Of a stretch of 12,049 nucleotides of DNA, positions 1-8,730 are shown piece after piece. The stretch's first letter is position 1. Each line of letters begins with the position of its first letter. The position numbers and the translations under genes are program-made. The stretch is from an uncultured bacterium (GTDB taxonomy: Bacteria; Patescibacteria; JAEDAM01; Absconditabacterales; Absconditicoccaceae). The notes under the pieces were generated by a model. The model searched no databases. It was given only the letters and a program-made list of their open reading frames with translations, and was not told where the DNA came from. The DNA lies in NCBI GenBank assembly GCA_937950065.1, contig CALFEN010000144.1:1-12049 (forward strand), in the 5' to 3' direction.

Positions 1-47
1 ACGAGATAAGCTAGTGACTGGAGTTCAGACGTGTGCTCTTCCGATCT
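1..47 (+). other. Illumina TruSeq-type adapter/index primer (artefact)
   Basis: Not biological sequence. Bases 1-7 (ACGAGAT) are the end of the P7 flow-cell part of an indexed primer, bases 8-13 (AAGCTA) sit where the six-base index goes, and bases 14-47 match the Illumina multiplexing read-2 primer ending in GCTCTTCCGATCT. Genomic sequence starts at 48. An apparent ATG-like start inside this segment (near 33) is false. The left window edge is therefore a contig end. Confidence 0.97.
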
Positions 48-335
48 AGATTATCAAAAGTTTCTAAACTTTTGGGAATAGATTTGGATCCTAATATAAA
101 TGAAAAAGACACTGTTTCTGTAAATAATCTGTATGTGGTAACAAGAAATTTGGAAACAGCCATTGAAAATAAATATTATATACCTCCTGAATATACAAAT
201 AGATTAAAAAAAGCAGCAGATTTATTGTGAGATTTGAATAATTATAAATTTGGGACTTTTTCAAAAGAAAATCTTGATTTTGAAGCAATTTTAGTTAAAA
301 TGTCCTTAACACAAGATTCTTTCATTATTAACTAA
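48..335 (+). CDS. Unknown protein, 3' end only (5' truncated)
   Basis: The frame is open from the adapter junction to TAA at 333-335 and gives the last 95 residues of a protein whose start is missing. One internal TGA at 228-230 is read as Gly (LLGDLNN). The segment is polar and mostly helical-looking, with no membrane segment or catalytic motif that I recognise. It ends 9 bases before the ATG of the NfeD-like gene, which suggests co-transcription. The reading frame also runs back into the adapter, so an apparent Met at 33 is an artefact and not a start. I do not recognise the family. Confidence 0.7.
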
Positions 336-344
336 AAAAATAAA

Positions 345-776
345 ATGGATTTTTGGCTAACATGGATATTTTTATGACTTCTATTTGTTATAATAGAATT
401 ATTTTTGGGTACATTTGATTTTTTGGCTCTTTGATTTGCTGCTATATTGACATGACTTTTGTCCTTTAGTTTTAGTATTGCCCGTGATACATGGTATTAT
501 TCTGTAATCATATTTGTTGTAGCATGAGCACTAGCCATATATCTTAGCAGGAACTTTTTAGTTTCTCATTTTAAGAAAACTCCTCCAAAAAATCCCATGA
601 GTATGGATTCTATAGTTGGGGAACAATTTATAGTGCAGATGCAGGAGGGGACTAAAGTAATTTATTCGCAGTGACTTTATCGGAGGATGGTAAATGATGA
701 AAATATAAATCCTTGAGATACTGTAGAGGTAACCGCTGTAAAAAATAATAGATTAGAGATAAAAAAAATTATGTAA
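345..776 (+). CDS. NfeD-like membrane protein
   Basis: A 143-residue protein with the short NfeD layout. Three hydrophobic segments lie at about residues 5-24, 26-45 and 50-67, followed by a soluble domain (about 80-143) with the beta-rich pattern of an NfeD OB fold, including a PGDTVEV stretch and a conserved-looking QGLYRR segment. Short NfeD proteins are usually partners of stomatin/SPFH proteins in membrane microdomains; no stomatin gene is visible here, but the upstream gene is cut off. Six internal TGA codons are read as Gly. The start is chosen because the ATG opens the first membrane helix and follows an A-rich leader also found before the gene at 4639. No Shine-Dalgarno is seen. A terminator follows 18 bases after the stop. 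Family assignment rests on topology and C-terminal pattern. Confidence 0.8.
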
Positions 777-793
777 ACTGTTATAATATTTTG

Positions 794-831
794 AAAAAAA
801 TTCCAGGAAATTAACGTTTTGGAATTTTTTT
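794..831 (+). terminator. Rho-independent-type hairpin after the NfeD-like gene
   Basis: A perfect 12-bp inverted repeat: AAAAAAATTCCA (794-805) pairs with TGGAATTTTTTT (820-831) across a 14-base loop. The 3' arm ends in seven T. It lies 18 bases after the NfeD-like stop. The A-rich 5' arm means it could also act on the opposite strand. Confidence 0.75.
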
Positions 832-962
832 ATTTACTCAAAAAGTCTTAAAGATTTTATATTAGATTGCTTTTGTTTTTTTGTAATGACAGTGGTAAGT
901 ATATATTATTTAGAATAATTTATACTCTATGTTGCTATTTTTTTACTTTCTAAAAAAATCTC

Positions 963-990
963 TTAAAAAATTTTAAAAAATCTGTATAAT
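963..990 (+). promoter_or_regulatory. Promoter for the beta-helix protein gene
   Basis: A perfect -10 box TATAAT (985-990) lies 16 bases after a weaker -35 box TTAAAA (963-968), about 32 bases before the ATG at 1022. The 16-bp spacing matches the other four promoters in this window. Confidence 0.6.
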
Positions 991-1010
991 ATGTTTTTTA
1001 AATAATAAAA

Positions 1011-1028
1011 ATGCTCAAATTATGCTAA
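1011..1028 (+). other. Possible five-residue leader ORF overlapping the next start
   Basis: ATG at 1011 reads MLKLC and stops at TAA 1026-1028, overlapping the ATG at 1022 in another frame. This ATG, rather than the one at 1022, carries the A-rich AATAAAA leader typical of starts here. It could couple translation to the downstream gene or be chance. Evidence is weak. Confidence 0.15.
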
Positions 1029-2626
1029 TTAAAAAATTAGTAACTGAAGTAAAAATGCCTGAAGATTTGTTTCATGAAACACTTAAATTGATAGACGATT
1101 TTACTTTATTGAATTTTATAAGAGATATTCATAAACTTAAAAAAGAGGATTTTTTGTTTGCTAAAGATTCTGAAGATATATTTCAGGAACTTCATGAAGA
1201 AGGTAAAGTAAACATAGGAGATCAAGCTTATTATGCTCCTCATACGTTGGTTAGGTTGTACAGAAATCTTGAAAAGCATTTATTTTTTTCGAATATTTAT
1301 TTGAATCTAGGGAACTGATCAAATATACAAGAACTTAGGGCTACAGTGTGTGCTTTCCCAAAACAAAGAATAAACATAAATATATGAAAGAATTCTTCTT
1401 TGGCTCATGGTGTAAGATTTTCGATAAGTATGCCGTCTCATCAGGCTATAAAATTTGATATATGAGATAATGTTTTTGTATGAATATGAACGGATTTGAA
1501 CAATTGACTCACTATTCAGTCATGAGAAATTGATAGATTTACTTCTATATGATTTTGAGTTATTTTGGAGCGTGGTTGTAATATATGATGATGTGCTATC
1601 ATATGAGATGGCGCAACAATTTGAGCTTGAGTGCACATTCCTTCAAACTCTATGGTATTGCCTGGTAGAACTATTACTCAAGAGGTTGTATGAAATATTA
1701 TAACACTGGAAAGATATTTGAGTTTCCAGGACGCAGAGAAAAACAAGTTTAATTGAATTATAAGGCTTGAAAAAGATGAAGATAGACATTATATAGATGA
1801 GATATGACCTTTGTTTAAATTTCTGGAGAAGTTTAACAGGACTGTATTGGGAGAGAATCATCTTTTCCCAAATTTATACTGACTTATCAAAAAATATCAT
1901 AAAGAACAATACAATGAAATTATACAAAAATCTTGATGAAAATTTGTGAATATAAATCTTCCAAAGAACATGGGTAAATTTTTGTATCATTATTATATAG
2001 AAGCATTTGATCTATTTCAAAATCCAAAACATAAAATAAAGAAGTACGAATGAGAATTTACAGAGATAAAAATAGATAATCAGGTAAAGATATCTGAATG
2101 ATGAATAATGTACAATATCTGAAATACAACAATAAAATGAGATACAACAATAAATGGGATTGTAGTAAATAGATCCGGGGATGAATGAGGATCCCTTTTT
2201 ATAGAAGATTGTGAGATAGAACATTGAGTTGTTTTTCATGCGAAATGAGAAAAGAAACTTGAAGATGTGCACGTATGAAGACGGTCTATCATACATGGAA
2301 AGACAAAGGTTTCAAATTATAATATTTGAGAAGGGACTATGATCCATGCTTCCAATGTGGTCTCTTGAGAACCAAGCAATGAATGGTCAAGGTATACTAT
2401 TTGAAATAATGCGACTATAGTTTGAGCAAAAATAAAGGATTCTTCGATTTCAAGACATTGTCGTATGACATGACACGATATCGGGGTGAAAATAAAAAAA
2501 TCTGAAATATGAGCTTATACAACAGTGAGAGATGGCGTTCTGATAGAACAATCCATAATTTGATGAAATATAGAAATCCCTAGATGAGCTCAAATAAAAG
2601 ATGTGCAGATCCCTGTTGTAGAATAG
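1022..2626 (+). CDS. Left-handed beta-helix (hexapeptide-repeat) protein, possible acyltransferase
   Basis: A 534-residue protein that is intact only when about forty TGA codons are read as Gly; the standard code would stop it at residue 98. After a helical N-terminal part (1-100) come two long stretches of Ile/Val/Gly hexapeptide-type repeats typical of left-handed beta-helices. The first (about 106-222) contains IGDGATIGAGVHIP and ends in a VLPGRTITQEV segment. The second (about 346-534) includes the IGEGTMIHASNVV region. Charged helices (about 222-345) separate them. This fold is used by sugar O/N-acetyltransferases, GlmU/LpxA-type enzymes and gamma carbonic anhydrases. His residues lie within the coils, but I cannot identify a specific active site, so acyl transfer to a sugar or cell-wall substrate is inference. 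It has its own promoter (963-990), no signal peptide or membrane segment, and converges on the next gene. Confidence 0.8.
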
Positions 2627-2677
2627 AAAAATATAGATTCATTTTTTCACATAACCTGTTTAATTTATATATATAAT

Positions 2678-2696
2678 ATATTAGAATTTATACAAA
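2678..2696 (+). repeat. 19-bp exact repeat, copy 1 (3' of beta-helix gene)
   Basis: ATATTAGAATTTATACAAA occurs here, 51 bases after the stop of the beta-helix gene, and again at 7758-7776. Here an imperfect hairpin (AATAT / ATATT) followed by a short T run overlaps it, so a weak terminator or 3' UTR element is possible. Both copies lie just downstream of long plus-strand genes. Confidence 0.5.
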
Positions 2697-2730
2697 TATT
2701 TTTTGAGATTAATAAAATTTTGTTGTATAA

Positions 2731-4464
2731 TTAAATTGTTTTTTGTAATTCCTTTAGTTTCTCGTTGGCTTTTGCTATAATAGAGAATCGAGGAACTTCA
2801 CTTGTTTCTTCTTCCCTGCCGATGATTAGGACTCCATCTTCAAGATAAAATTTCTTTGCAATCATTATAATACGCTCTATCCCTGTTTTATAATCTATTT
2901 CATTTAAAATTTTAGAAAGAATTTTGGATAATATATTTTCTAATGTATAATCTTCATAAGGTAAAATAATAGTTGATAGGCTTTCAGCATCATTTATGTT
3001 AGCTACTTTTATAATTTTATCAGCTACTTCTGCACTTCTCAATTCATCAATTCAAGATGTATACAAGAAAAATAATGTATCAAAATTTGATATATTTTCA
3101 AAATTTATTCAGCAAATTAATTTTATTTGAGAGATTATTTCGAAATATTCTTTTGTTCAAGGTGATGAATTTTGACATTCTGAAATTAGTTTATTTAATC
3201 CTTCTCTCTGGCATAAAACTGCGATTAATTCATCCTTTATATCTCCATCAAAATACTTTTTCCTTTTATCGCAGATATATTGTTCTAGTTCCAATTGTTC
3301 CTTCCTTAATTCATTTCTTTTGGAAATTGCTATACTTAATAATTCTTCATATTCTGCAGATAAAGGTATTGATTTGCGGTATAGGAAATCTTTTATAGAT
3401 AAATAATCACAAATGGTATAAAGGTCATTCATCCCTTTTACTGCTTCTAATTCTTTTTTGCCTAATTCATATTTTTTTTTGAGTATCTCTTGTGAAAAAA
3501 AAGATACTTTTTTGTCCATGAGAAAGACATCAATAGTGTTTTCTAATTTGTCTAAACTCTTTAGATCTTTGGCTATAAGAATTTCGTTTGAAAGTAATCC
3601 TTCCAAAATTATATCTATTTCTTGGAATATTTCATTATCTTCTTGTAAGAAGTTTTTGATATAAGTCAGATTTTCTATTAATAGACTGTGGAGTAATGGT
3701 TTTGAGGCTTTTATGAGTCTATCTCTTACTTCAATTCTTAATTGTCTTAATCATGGAATGATGTAGTCTTCGTCTCATATACTTTTATATCGATTTATAT
3801 TCTCGTTTATCGTTTTTATCTGCTCGAATGTCGTAGAAACTGCTAACTTATCTCTTGTAAATGATATAAGCTTGTCTTGTAAATTATGAAACCACTTAAT
3901 ATCGTCTATATAATTTTGAATAACTCTTCATTCTCAATCTACATATAAGTTATATATTTTTGATATCTCTTCAAAGTTTTTTATCTTTTCGAAATTGTTT
4001 ATACAATATTCTTTGATCAACTGCAAAAGTATATATGTCTCTTTATCGTTTTCATCAAAATATTTGATAAGTTCCAAAAGTTGTTCCAATGACAGATCGC
4101 TATTTATGTATAATTTTTTGTCGTTTTTAATTTGTTTGTCTAATATTTGTTGTAAATAAGGATACTCTGGATCATCTTCAAAAAAGATCTCTAATAATAA
4201 TTTTTTTTGCTTAAAATTTAATATACTTGTATCTTTTATACATTTTTGAGCTTGCCTAATAAGGAATTCTCATCAATATAAGGTTAAATCTTGCATGTCT
4301 TTTGTAGAAAGATCATCCAAAACCTCTTTTAATTCTACGACTCATAGGAGAACTAGACTTGTAATAGATTCTATGCATTCTTTTTCTTCAAGAGAAAAAA
4401 TAATTTCATCTACTCAATCAGGAATTTCCTTACTGAATACATTACTAGTTTTTATGCTGTTCAT
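2731..4464 (-). CDS. Unknown large helical protein (577 residues)
   Basis: One frame runs from ATG at 4464 to TAA at 2731-2733 when internal TGA codons are read as Gly. The standard code splits it into several pieces in the same frame, so it is not a pseudogene. The product is rich in Lys, Glu, Leu and Ile with long predicted helices and no signal peptide or membrane segment. A charged stretch at about residues 370-405 has coiled-coil character. It may be an alpha-solenoid or scaffold-like cytoplasmic protein, but no motif gives a function and I do not recognise the family. It is transcribed from a good promoter (TTGACT/TATACT) divergent from the lytic transglycosylase/SGNH gene, with a palindrome between the two promoters, which suggests shared control. 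Its 3' end converges on the beta-helix gene. Confidence 0.8.
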
Positions 4465-4499
4465 TAATCTTATTTGGTAGATATAAAAATATAGCCGAT

Positions 4500-4527
4500 A
4501 GTATAATTATATAAAATATAAAGTCAA
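4500..4527 (-). promoter_or_regulatory. Promoter for the 577-residue protein gene
   Basis: On the minus strand TTGACT (4527-4522) is followed after 16 bases by TATACT (4505-4500), about 35 bases upstream of the ATG at 4464. It faces away from the promoter at 4577-4604. Confidence 0.7.
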
Positions 4528-4556
4528 TAGTATTTTTGTCGTATTATAATACTATT
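4526..4556. promoter_or_regulatory. Palindromic site between divergent promoters, possible operator
   Basis: GTATTATAATAC (4541-4552) is a perfect 12-bp palindrome. A wider inverted repeat AATAGTATT (4526-4534) / AATACTATT (4548-4556) encloses its left half. It lies between the two divergent promoters and touches the -35 box of the minus-strand one, a suitable place for a regulator to control both genes. AT-rich DNA makes short palindromes common, so the operator role is inference. Confidence 0.4.
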
Positions 4557-4576
4557 TTTCATAAGATGGTGAAAAT

Positions 4577-4604
4577 TTGACAAAAAAAAAGAATTGGTTA
4601 TAAT
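4577..4604 (+). promoter_or_regulatory. Consensus sigma-70 promoter for the transglycosylase/SGNH gene
   Basis: TTGACA (4577-4582) and TATAAT (4599-4604), both perfect consensus, are separated by 16 bases. The start codon at 4639 is 34 bases downstream and follows an A-rich leader without a Shine-Dalgarno. Confidence 0.85.
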
Positions 4605-4638
4605 TTAAAATAAAAATTTAATATTAAACAAAAATAAA

Positions 4639-7600
4639 ATGGCTGAACTTATGCCTTTTAACCCAGAAAACGACCTATTGCCGGTCGAATACAAAAGACT
4701 TGTAGAAATGGCAAAGAATGAAATTTCTTCTCAAAAATTCATGGAAAATGATGAATTAAGAATTTCTTTGGAGGAAGAATTATGAAGATATTTTTTGAAG
4801 CACGGTTTGACAGATGAAAATATAAATCAAAATCATACAACTGATGTTTATAGGAGATGGTATTTGCAATTATGCGAAAATGTGAAAAAAAAGAATCCAG
4901 ATTTTCAGATAAAAACAATCAATCAATTAAGAGAAGTTTATCAAAATTCACACCTTTCGTCAAAAACAAAAGAATCTTCTTGAGAACAAGGAATACAAGA
5001 AGATACTACAGAACCAATAACTAAAATAGAGATAAAATCTAAAGAATGAACCTATGCTATATGACAAAGAATCTGGAAGGAGATTATAGAAAAGTTTAAT
5101 ATTCCAAAAGAGCAGATAGATAATTTAAAGGAAGATATAAATAATTTTTTAAAATCATTTTTGAAGAAATATAAATTTTTCGCAGCTGGAGATGAAATAA
5201 AAATATATGATAATAAACTTGTTTTGAAAAGAGATGATAAGAATAAGCGAGATTTGGATGAGGTTTATTATGAATATAAATTATCTCAAAAACTAAATTC
5301 AAAGGCAGGAACTCTTCCTGCTACAGAAGGTGAGAATAATGTCCCTACAGATAAACAGCAGCCTGAAACCACGGTCCCTCCAACTCCTGTTGAACCGGCA
5401 CAACCACAGGATCCAAAAGCTACTGATCAGCCAAGTGCTCCAGTTCAAACTCCTGAAGGGAAATGATGAGATGGTAATTCTGGGTCTCCAGCACCGACTC
5501 CTAAAGAATGAGAACCTGATGAGCAAGAGAAATCAGTAACTCATGAAGCTCAAGCGAAGAAAATGGCTTTAGAGTTGATTTTTACATGACTTGGTAATTG
5601 ATTGGATACTTTTAAAGATGCTAAATATTGAGATTTAAAAAAATATATTGAGAAAAGAGATGATAAATTGGTATTTTTCTTGGATAGTTACTTGAATAGT
5701 CTCAGAATGAAGTGAAAAATGGAATTGGCTAATAAAATAGATGAGCAGGTGAAGAATGTTGGTAAGGAAAAATTTGAAAAGTATATAGTGAAAGCTTTAA
5801 GTGATATATGAATAAATGCTCAAACTTATGATAAGATACCTGATGATAAAAAATTGACAGAGCTATCTTTAAATTATATTCCTCCAAAAGCAGACATGTC
5901 TTGAGATATGAATAAATTTCAATGAGCTTTTAGAAAAGAGTCTCCTGCTTGAGATGGACAATGAGAGCAAGAAACTTGAGATTGAAAATGAAAACAACCG
6001 GAGCAGAAAGAAGAGAGCATGGAGAAACCTGATCCAAAAGTTAAAGAATCTTATCTTAAATATTATAGAACTTCTCATAAAAGTATGCATTTTTTCCAAA
6101 AAGTCGATGGGAAGACTAAAAGAATAGATGTTATAAAACATTGAAAACTTGTAGATGAAAAAGAATTTGTTAAAATGCTGGTTAGTGTAAAACATATTTA
6201 TGAGGAAGTATGATTCAAAAATTTTTCTTTGAGTGATATATATGGTTTGATATATGTAGAATCAGAATGATTTGATCCTTTGTCTACTTCCCCTGATAAT
6301 TTCAGTAGATGACTTATGCAAATGAGCAATAGCGCTGTGATAGATATGGGACATGATAGACCTGAAAGGTTTCAGAATCCAGCTATAGATAAAATAAGAC
6401 AAAAATGAAAAAGGAATTCATTAGGTAATTATGTAGTTAATGGCGATGTTTCAAAGACCCATTCTATATACAATTATGAAGATAATCTCAGATTGTGAAT
6501 GAGTTATCTTAAAGGTGTAGATGTATACTCTAAAATAGAGGAAGCAACATTAAACTTAGGATCACAAAGAGAGCAGATGAGATCTGCTTTAAGAACACAT
6601 TTAAGATTCAATGATTCATTATTTGATAAGATATTTGATGAGGTTTTAAATAAGGATTCTGCCTATTTCCAAAAATATATTAAATTAGTAAGATATAATC
6701 AATGCACAACTATTTTTGATAAAGGAATAGAGAGAAGGTTCGTATATGGTTTTTGGGTGTTAATGGCCTCAGCGTCTATGTTTGGTGGTGAAGGGAATTT
6801 TTCTAAGTGAAAAAGTAAAACTAAGTGATCAGAAAGATCAAGGACTCATGGCCGTTTAAAACCATGAAAGGAGTCTTGACAAACAGCAAGACCTGTAGAT
6901 GTTCCTGCACCAGCTCCAACACAACCTGCTCAGCCAAAAGCATCTGCAGAAACTTCAAGTGTTCCAACTCAACCATCAGTTGCTGAGCAGCCTAAAACTC
7001 CGGCACCAAAACCTACAGAGCATGCGTCTATTCCTTCGGTTCCTTCCAAACCTGAAGCACAGCCTGAACATAGAGAACATATAGATCGTAAGGATATTTG
7101 GGCAAAAACAGCTATCTTTGGGGATAGTATTACCGAAGGTTATGGTAGAGTGCTGATAGAATGATATAGAGATAGAAAGGGAACAAGAACAATGGAACCA
7201 GTAATGAAATGACATGTAGGGAAAGTTACTATAAGAGGAAAAGAACGAGAAGATATTTCTTGAGAACATTGTAAAGCTACAGTAAATATATCTTCCAAAG
7301 CTATATTATCAAATATAAGATCTTATTTAGAGCAGCATCCAAAACCAAATCTAAAATATGCAGTAATTATGGCATGAGCAAATGATTATTGAAATTCTGA
7401 TGTCCTTGATAATATTGCCAACGCAAAAGAACTTTTGGAAAAAGCTTGAGTAAAAGTTGTAATCTGAACTTATGCCTGTACTCATCCATGAGTAAAAGGT
7501 TTGAATAAGAAAATAAGAAATACTTTTGGAAGTTCTGTGCTTGATATTGAATCTAAAATGAAGTGATGAGATCTTAATAATAATTTATCCTGACTTGTCG

Positions 7601-7758
7601 CTGGTGATGGGTTACATTTGAATTCTAGCGGATATGCCAAGCAAGTGGAAATTATAGAGGCTTATCTGAAATCATTGGAAACTTGATGACAGAGAGGGCA
7701 GACAAGCGTTTCTGAAGCTGATCAACAGATGTTAGACATAGCATGAGCTCCTAAATAA
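4639..7758 (+). CDS. Fusion of lytic transglycosylase (SLT) domain and SGNH/GDSL hydrolase domain
   Basis: A 1039-residue protein, continuous only with TGA read as Gly. Order: an unknown charged N-terminal part (1-222), in which residues about 135-210 faintly recall LysM; a Pro/Thr/Gln-rich linker (about 223-299); a helical region; a Gly/Glu/Lys-rich linker (about 435-468); an SLT-type lytic transglycosylase domain (about 515-650); a second Pro/Ala-rich linker (about 752-814); and an SGNH hydrolase domain (about 820-1020). SLT signs are VESEGF with likely catalytic Glu541, GLMQ at 558-561 and NLRLG near 616-620. SGNH signs are GDS with nucleophile Ser830, GAND at 913-916 and DGLH with Asp990 and His993, so the catalytic residues look complete. 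SLT enzymes cleave glycan strands and SGNH esterases commonly remove acetyl groups, so joint processing of O-acetylated peptidoglycan is a reasonable inference. No signal peptide or clear membrane helix is present, so the export route is unknown. The second SLT-to-SGNH order and start (ATG after an A-rich leader, below a consensus promoter) are well supported. Confidence 0.85.
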
Positions 7759-7776
7759 TATTAGAATTTATACAAA
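7758..7776 (+). repeat. 19-bp exact repeat, copy 2 (3' of transglycosylase/SGNH gene)
   Basis: ATATTAGAATTTATACAAA begins on the last base of the stop codon of the transglycosylase/SGNH gene and runs up to the terminator hairpin. It is identical to 2678-2696. The role is unknown; it may be a shared 3' UTR element. Confidence 0.5.
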
Positions 7777-7780
7777 AAAG

Positions 7781-7805
7781 AGGGATATCTAAAATCCCTT
7801 TTTTT
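7781..7805. terminator. Bidirectional terminator between convergent genes
   Basis: AGGGAT (7781-7786) pairs with ATCCCT (7794-7799) across a 7-base loop. A run of T follows on the plus strand to 7805, and a run of A precedes it (7774-7779), which gives a T run on the minus strand. It can therefore end transcripts of both the transglycosylase/SGNH gene and prmC. Confidence 0.85.
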
Positions 7806-7875
7806 ATGGAGTAAAAAAATGTTTTAGTTGTTTTGGATTCTTTTGAACTTATAGGGAAATTGTATTTTTGGGATT

Positions 7876-8730
7876 TTATATTAAAGTGGCTTTAAGTATT
7901 TTTATATTGAAATGGAAAGTTGCAACTTTTTCAAAATTTATCCTGTCTTCGTATTCTTTAATAAGTTTGTCTGCTTGTCCGTCTAGCATTTCCAAAAACA
8001 TAGTGAATTTTGATTTTCAAGTTTTATTAAAATTCAATATTTGGTCAAACATTTTGCGGTAGAGATCTAATCAGTCTTCTCATCATACAAACGCTAATTT
8101 GGGTTCTCGTTTTTTTACATTATCTTCCACGTTGTCTTCAAACATTTTGTCAGGGATATAAGGCAAATTTGCAACCAATACAATGTCTTTATTATTTAAA
8201 TTTTTGGCTAGATTACCAAAGTCAAATAGATCCATTTCCAATAAATCTATCTTTGTTTCGGGTAATAATCTTTGTTTGTTTGTTTTGGCTACTTCCAATG
8301 CTTCAGGAAAATACTCTGTTAGATAAATCTGACTAATTTTATCTTTGTTGAAACTTGCTACACTCAATCAAAGTACTCAACATCAAGTTCATATATCTAT
8401 CAAAATATGTTTTTTATCCTGTTTTCCCAAAAAATCGTTTACGGATAAAATCATATATTCTGTTTCTGGACGGGGGATTAAAGTATCTTTATTTACAGTG
8501 AATTTTATTCCAAAAAATTCTACATAGCCAAATATATATTCCAAAGGCTTTTTTTGATAGAAATATTCATCATAGGATTTTTGTATACTTTCTAGATCTT
8601 TCCAATCTAATTCTCTTTCGCTGTGTGCAAAGATTTTCTCTCTGGAAATGTTTATATAATACGAAATAAGTTTCTCCAAAACTTTTTTGTTTTGATATTT
8701 TACATCTTGTAGTAAATCTATTATTCTCAT
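7876..8730 (-). CDS. prmC: PrmC/HemK, peptide chain release factor N5-glutamine methyltransferase
   Basis: A 284-residue protein of normal family length. PrmC transfers a methyl group from S-adenosylmethionine to the glutamine of the GGQ loop in release factors. A helical N-terminal domain with the PLEYIFGYVEFFG segment (62-74) and LIPRPETE (84-91) is followed by the methyltransferase motif I DIGTGCGVLG (112-121). The four glycines of that motif (114, 116, 118, 121) are all TGA codons. The substrate-binding NPPY motif appears as NLPY (188-191). The C-terminal part contains the usual late GGEDGLDLY segment. If UGA is sense here, RF1 should be the main or only class I substrate. The start ATG overlaps the end of the upstream gene by 10 bases, so the two are probably co-translated. 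The stop is TAA, and the bidirectional terminator lies about 70 bases beyond. Confidence 0.93.

Noticed and set aside
33..47. ATG-like start near 33 for the first gene
   Set aside because: It lies inside adapter sequence.
6739..6800. Membrane helix in the transglycosylase/SGNH protein near residues 701-716
   Set aside because: The hydrophobic run is short and contains Gly, Ser and Ala; it more likely packs inside a domain.
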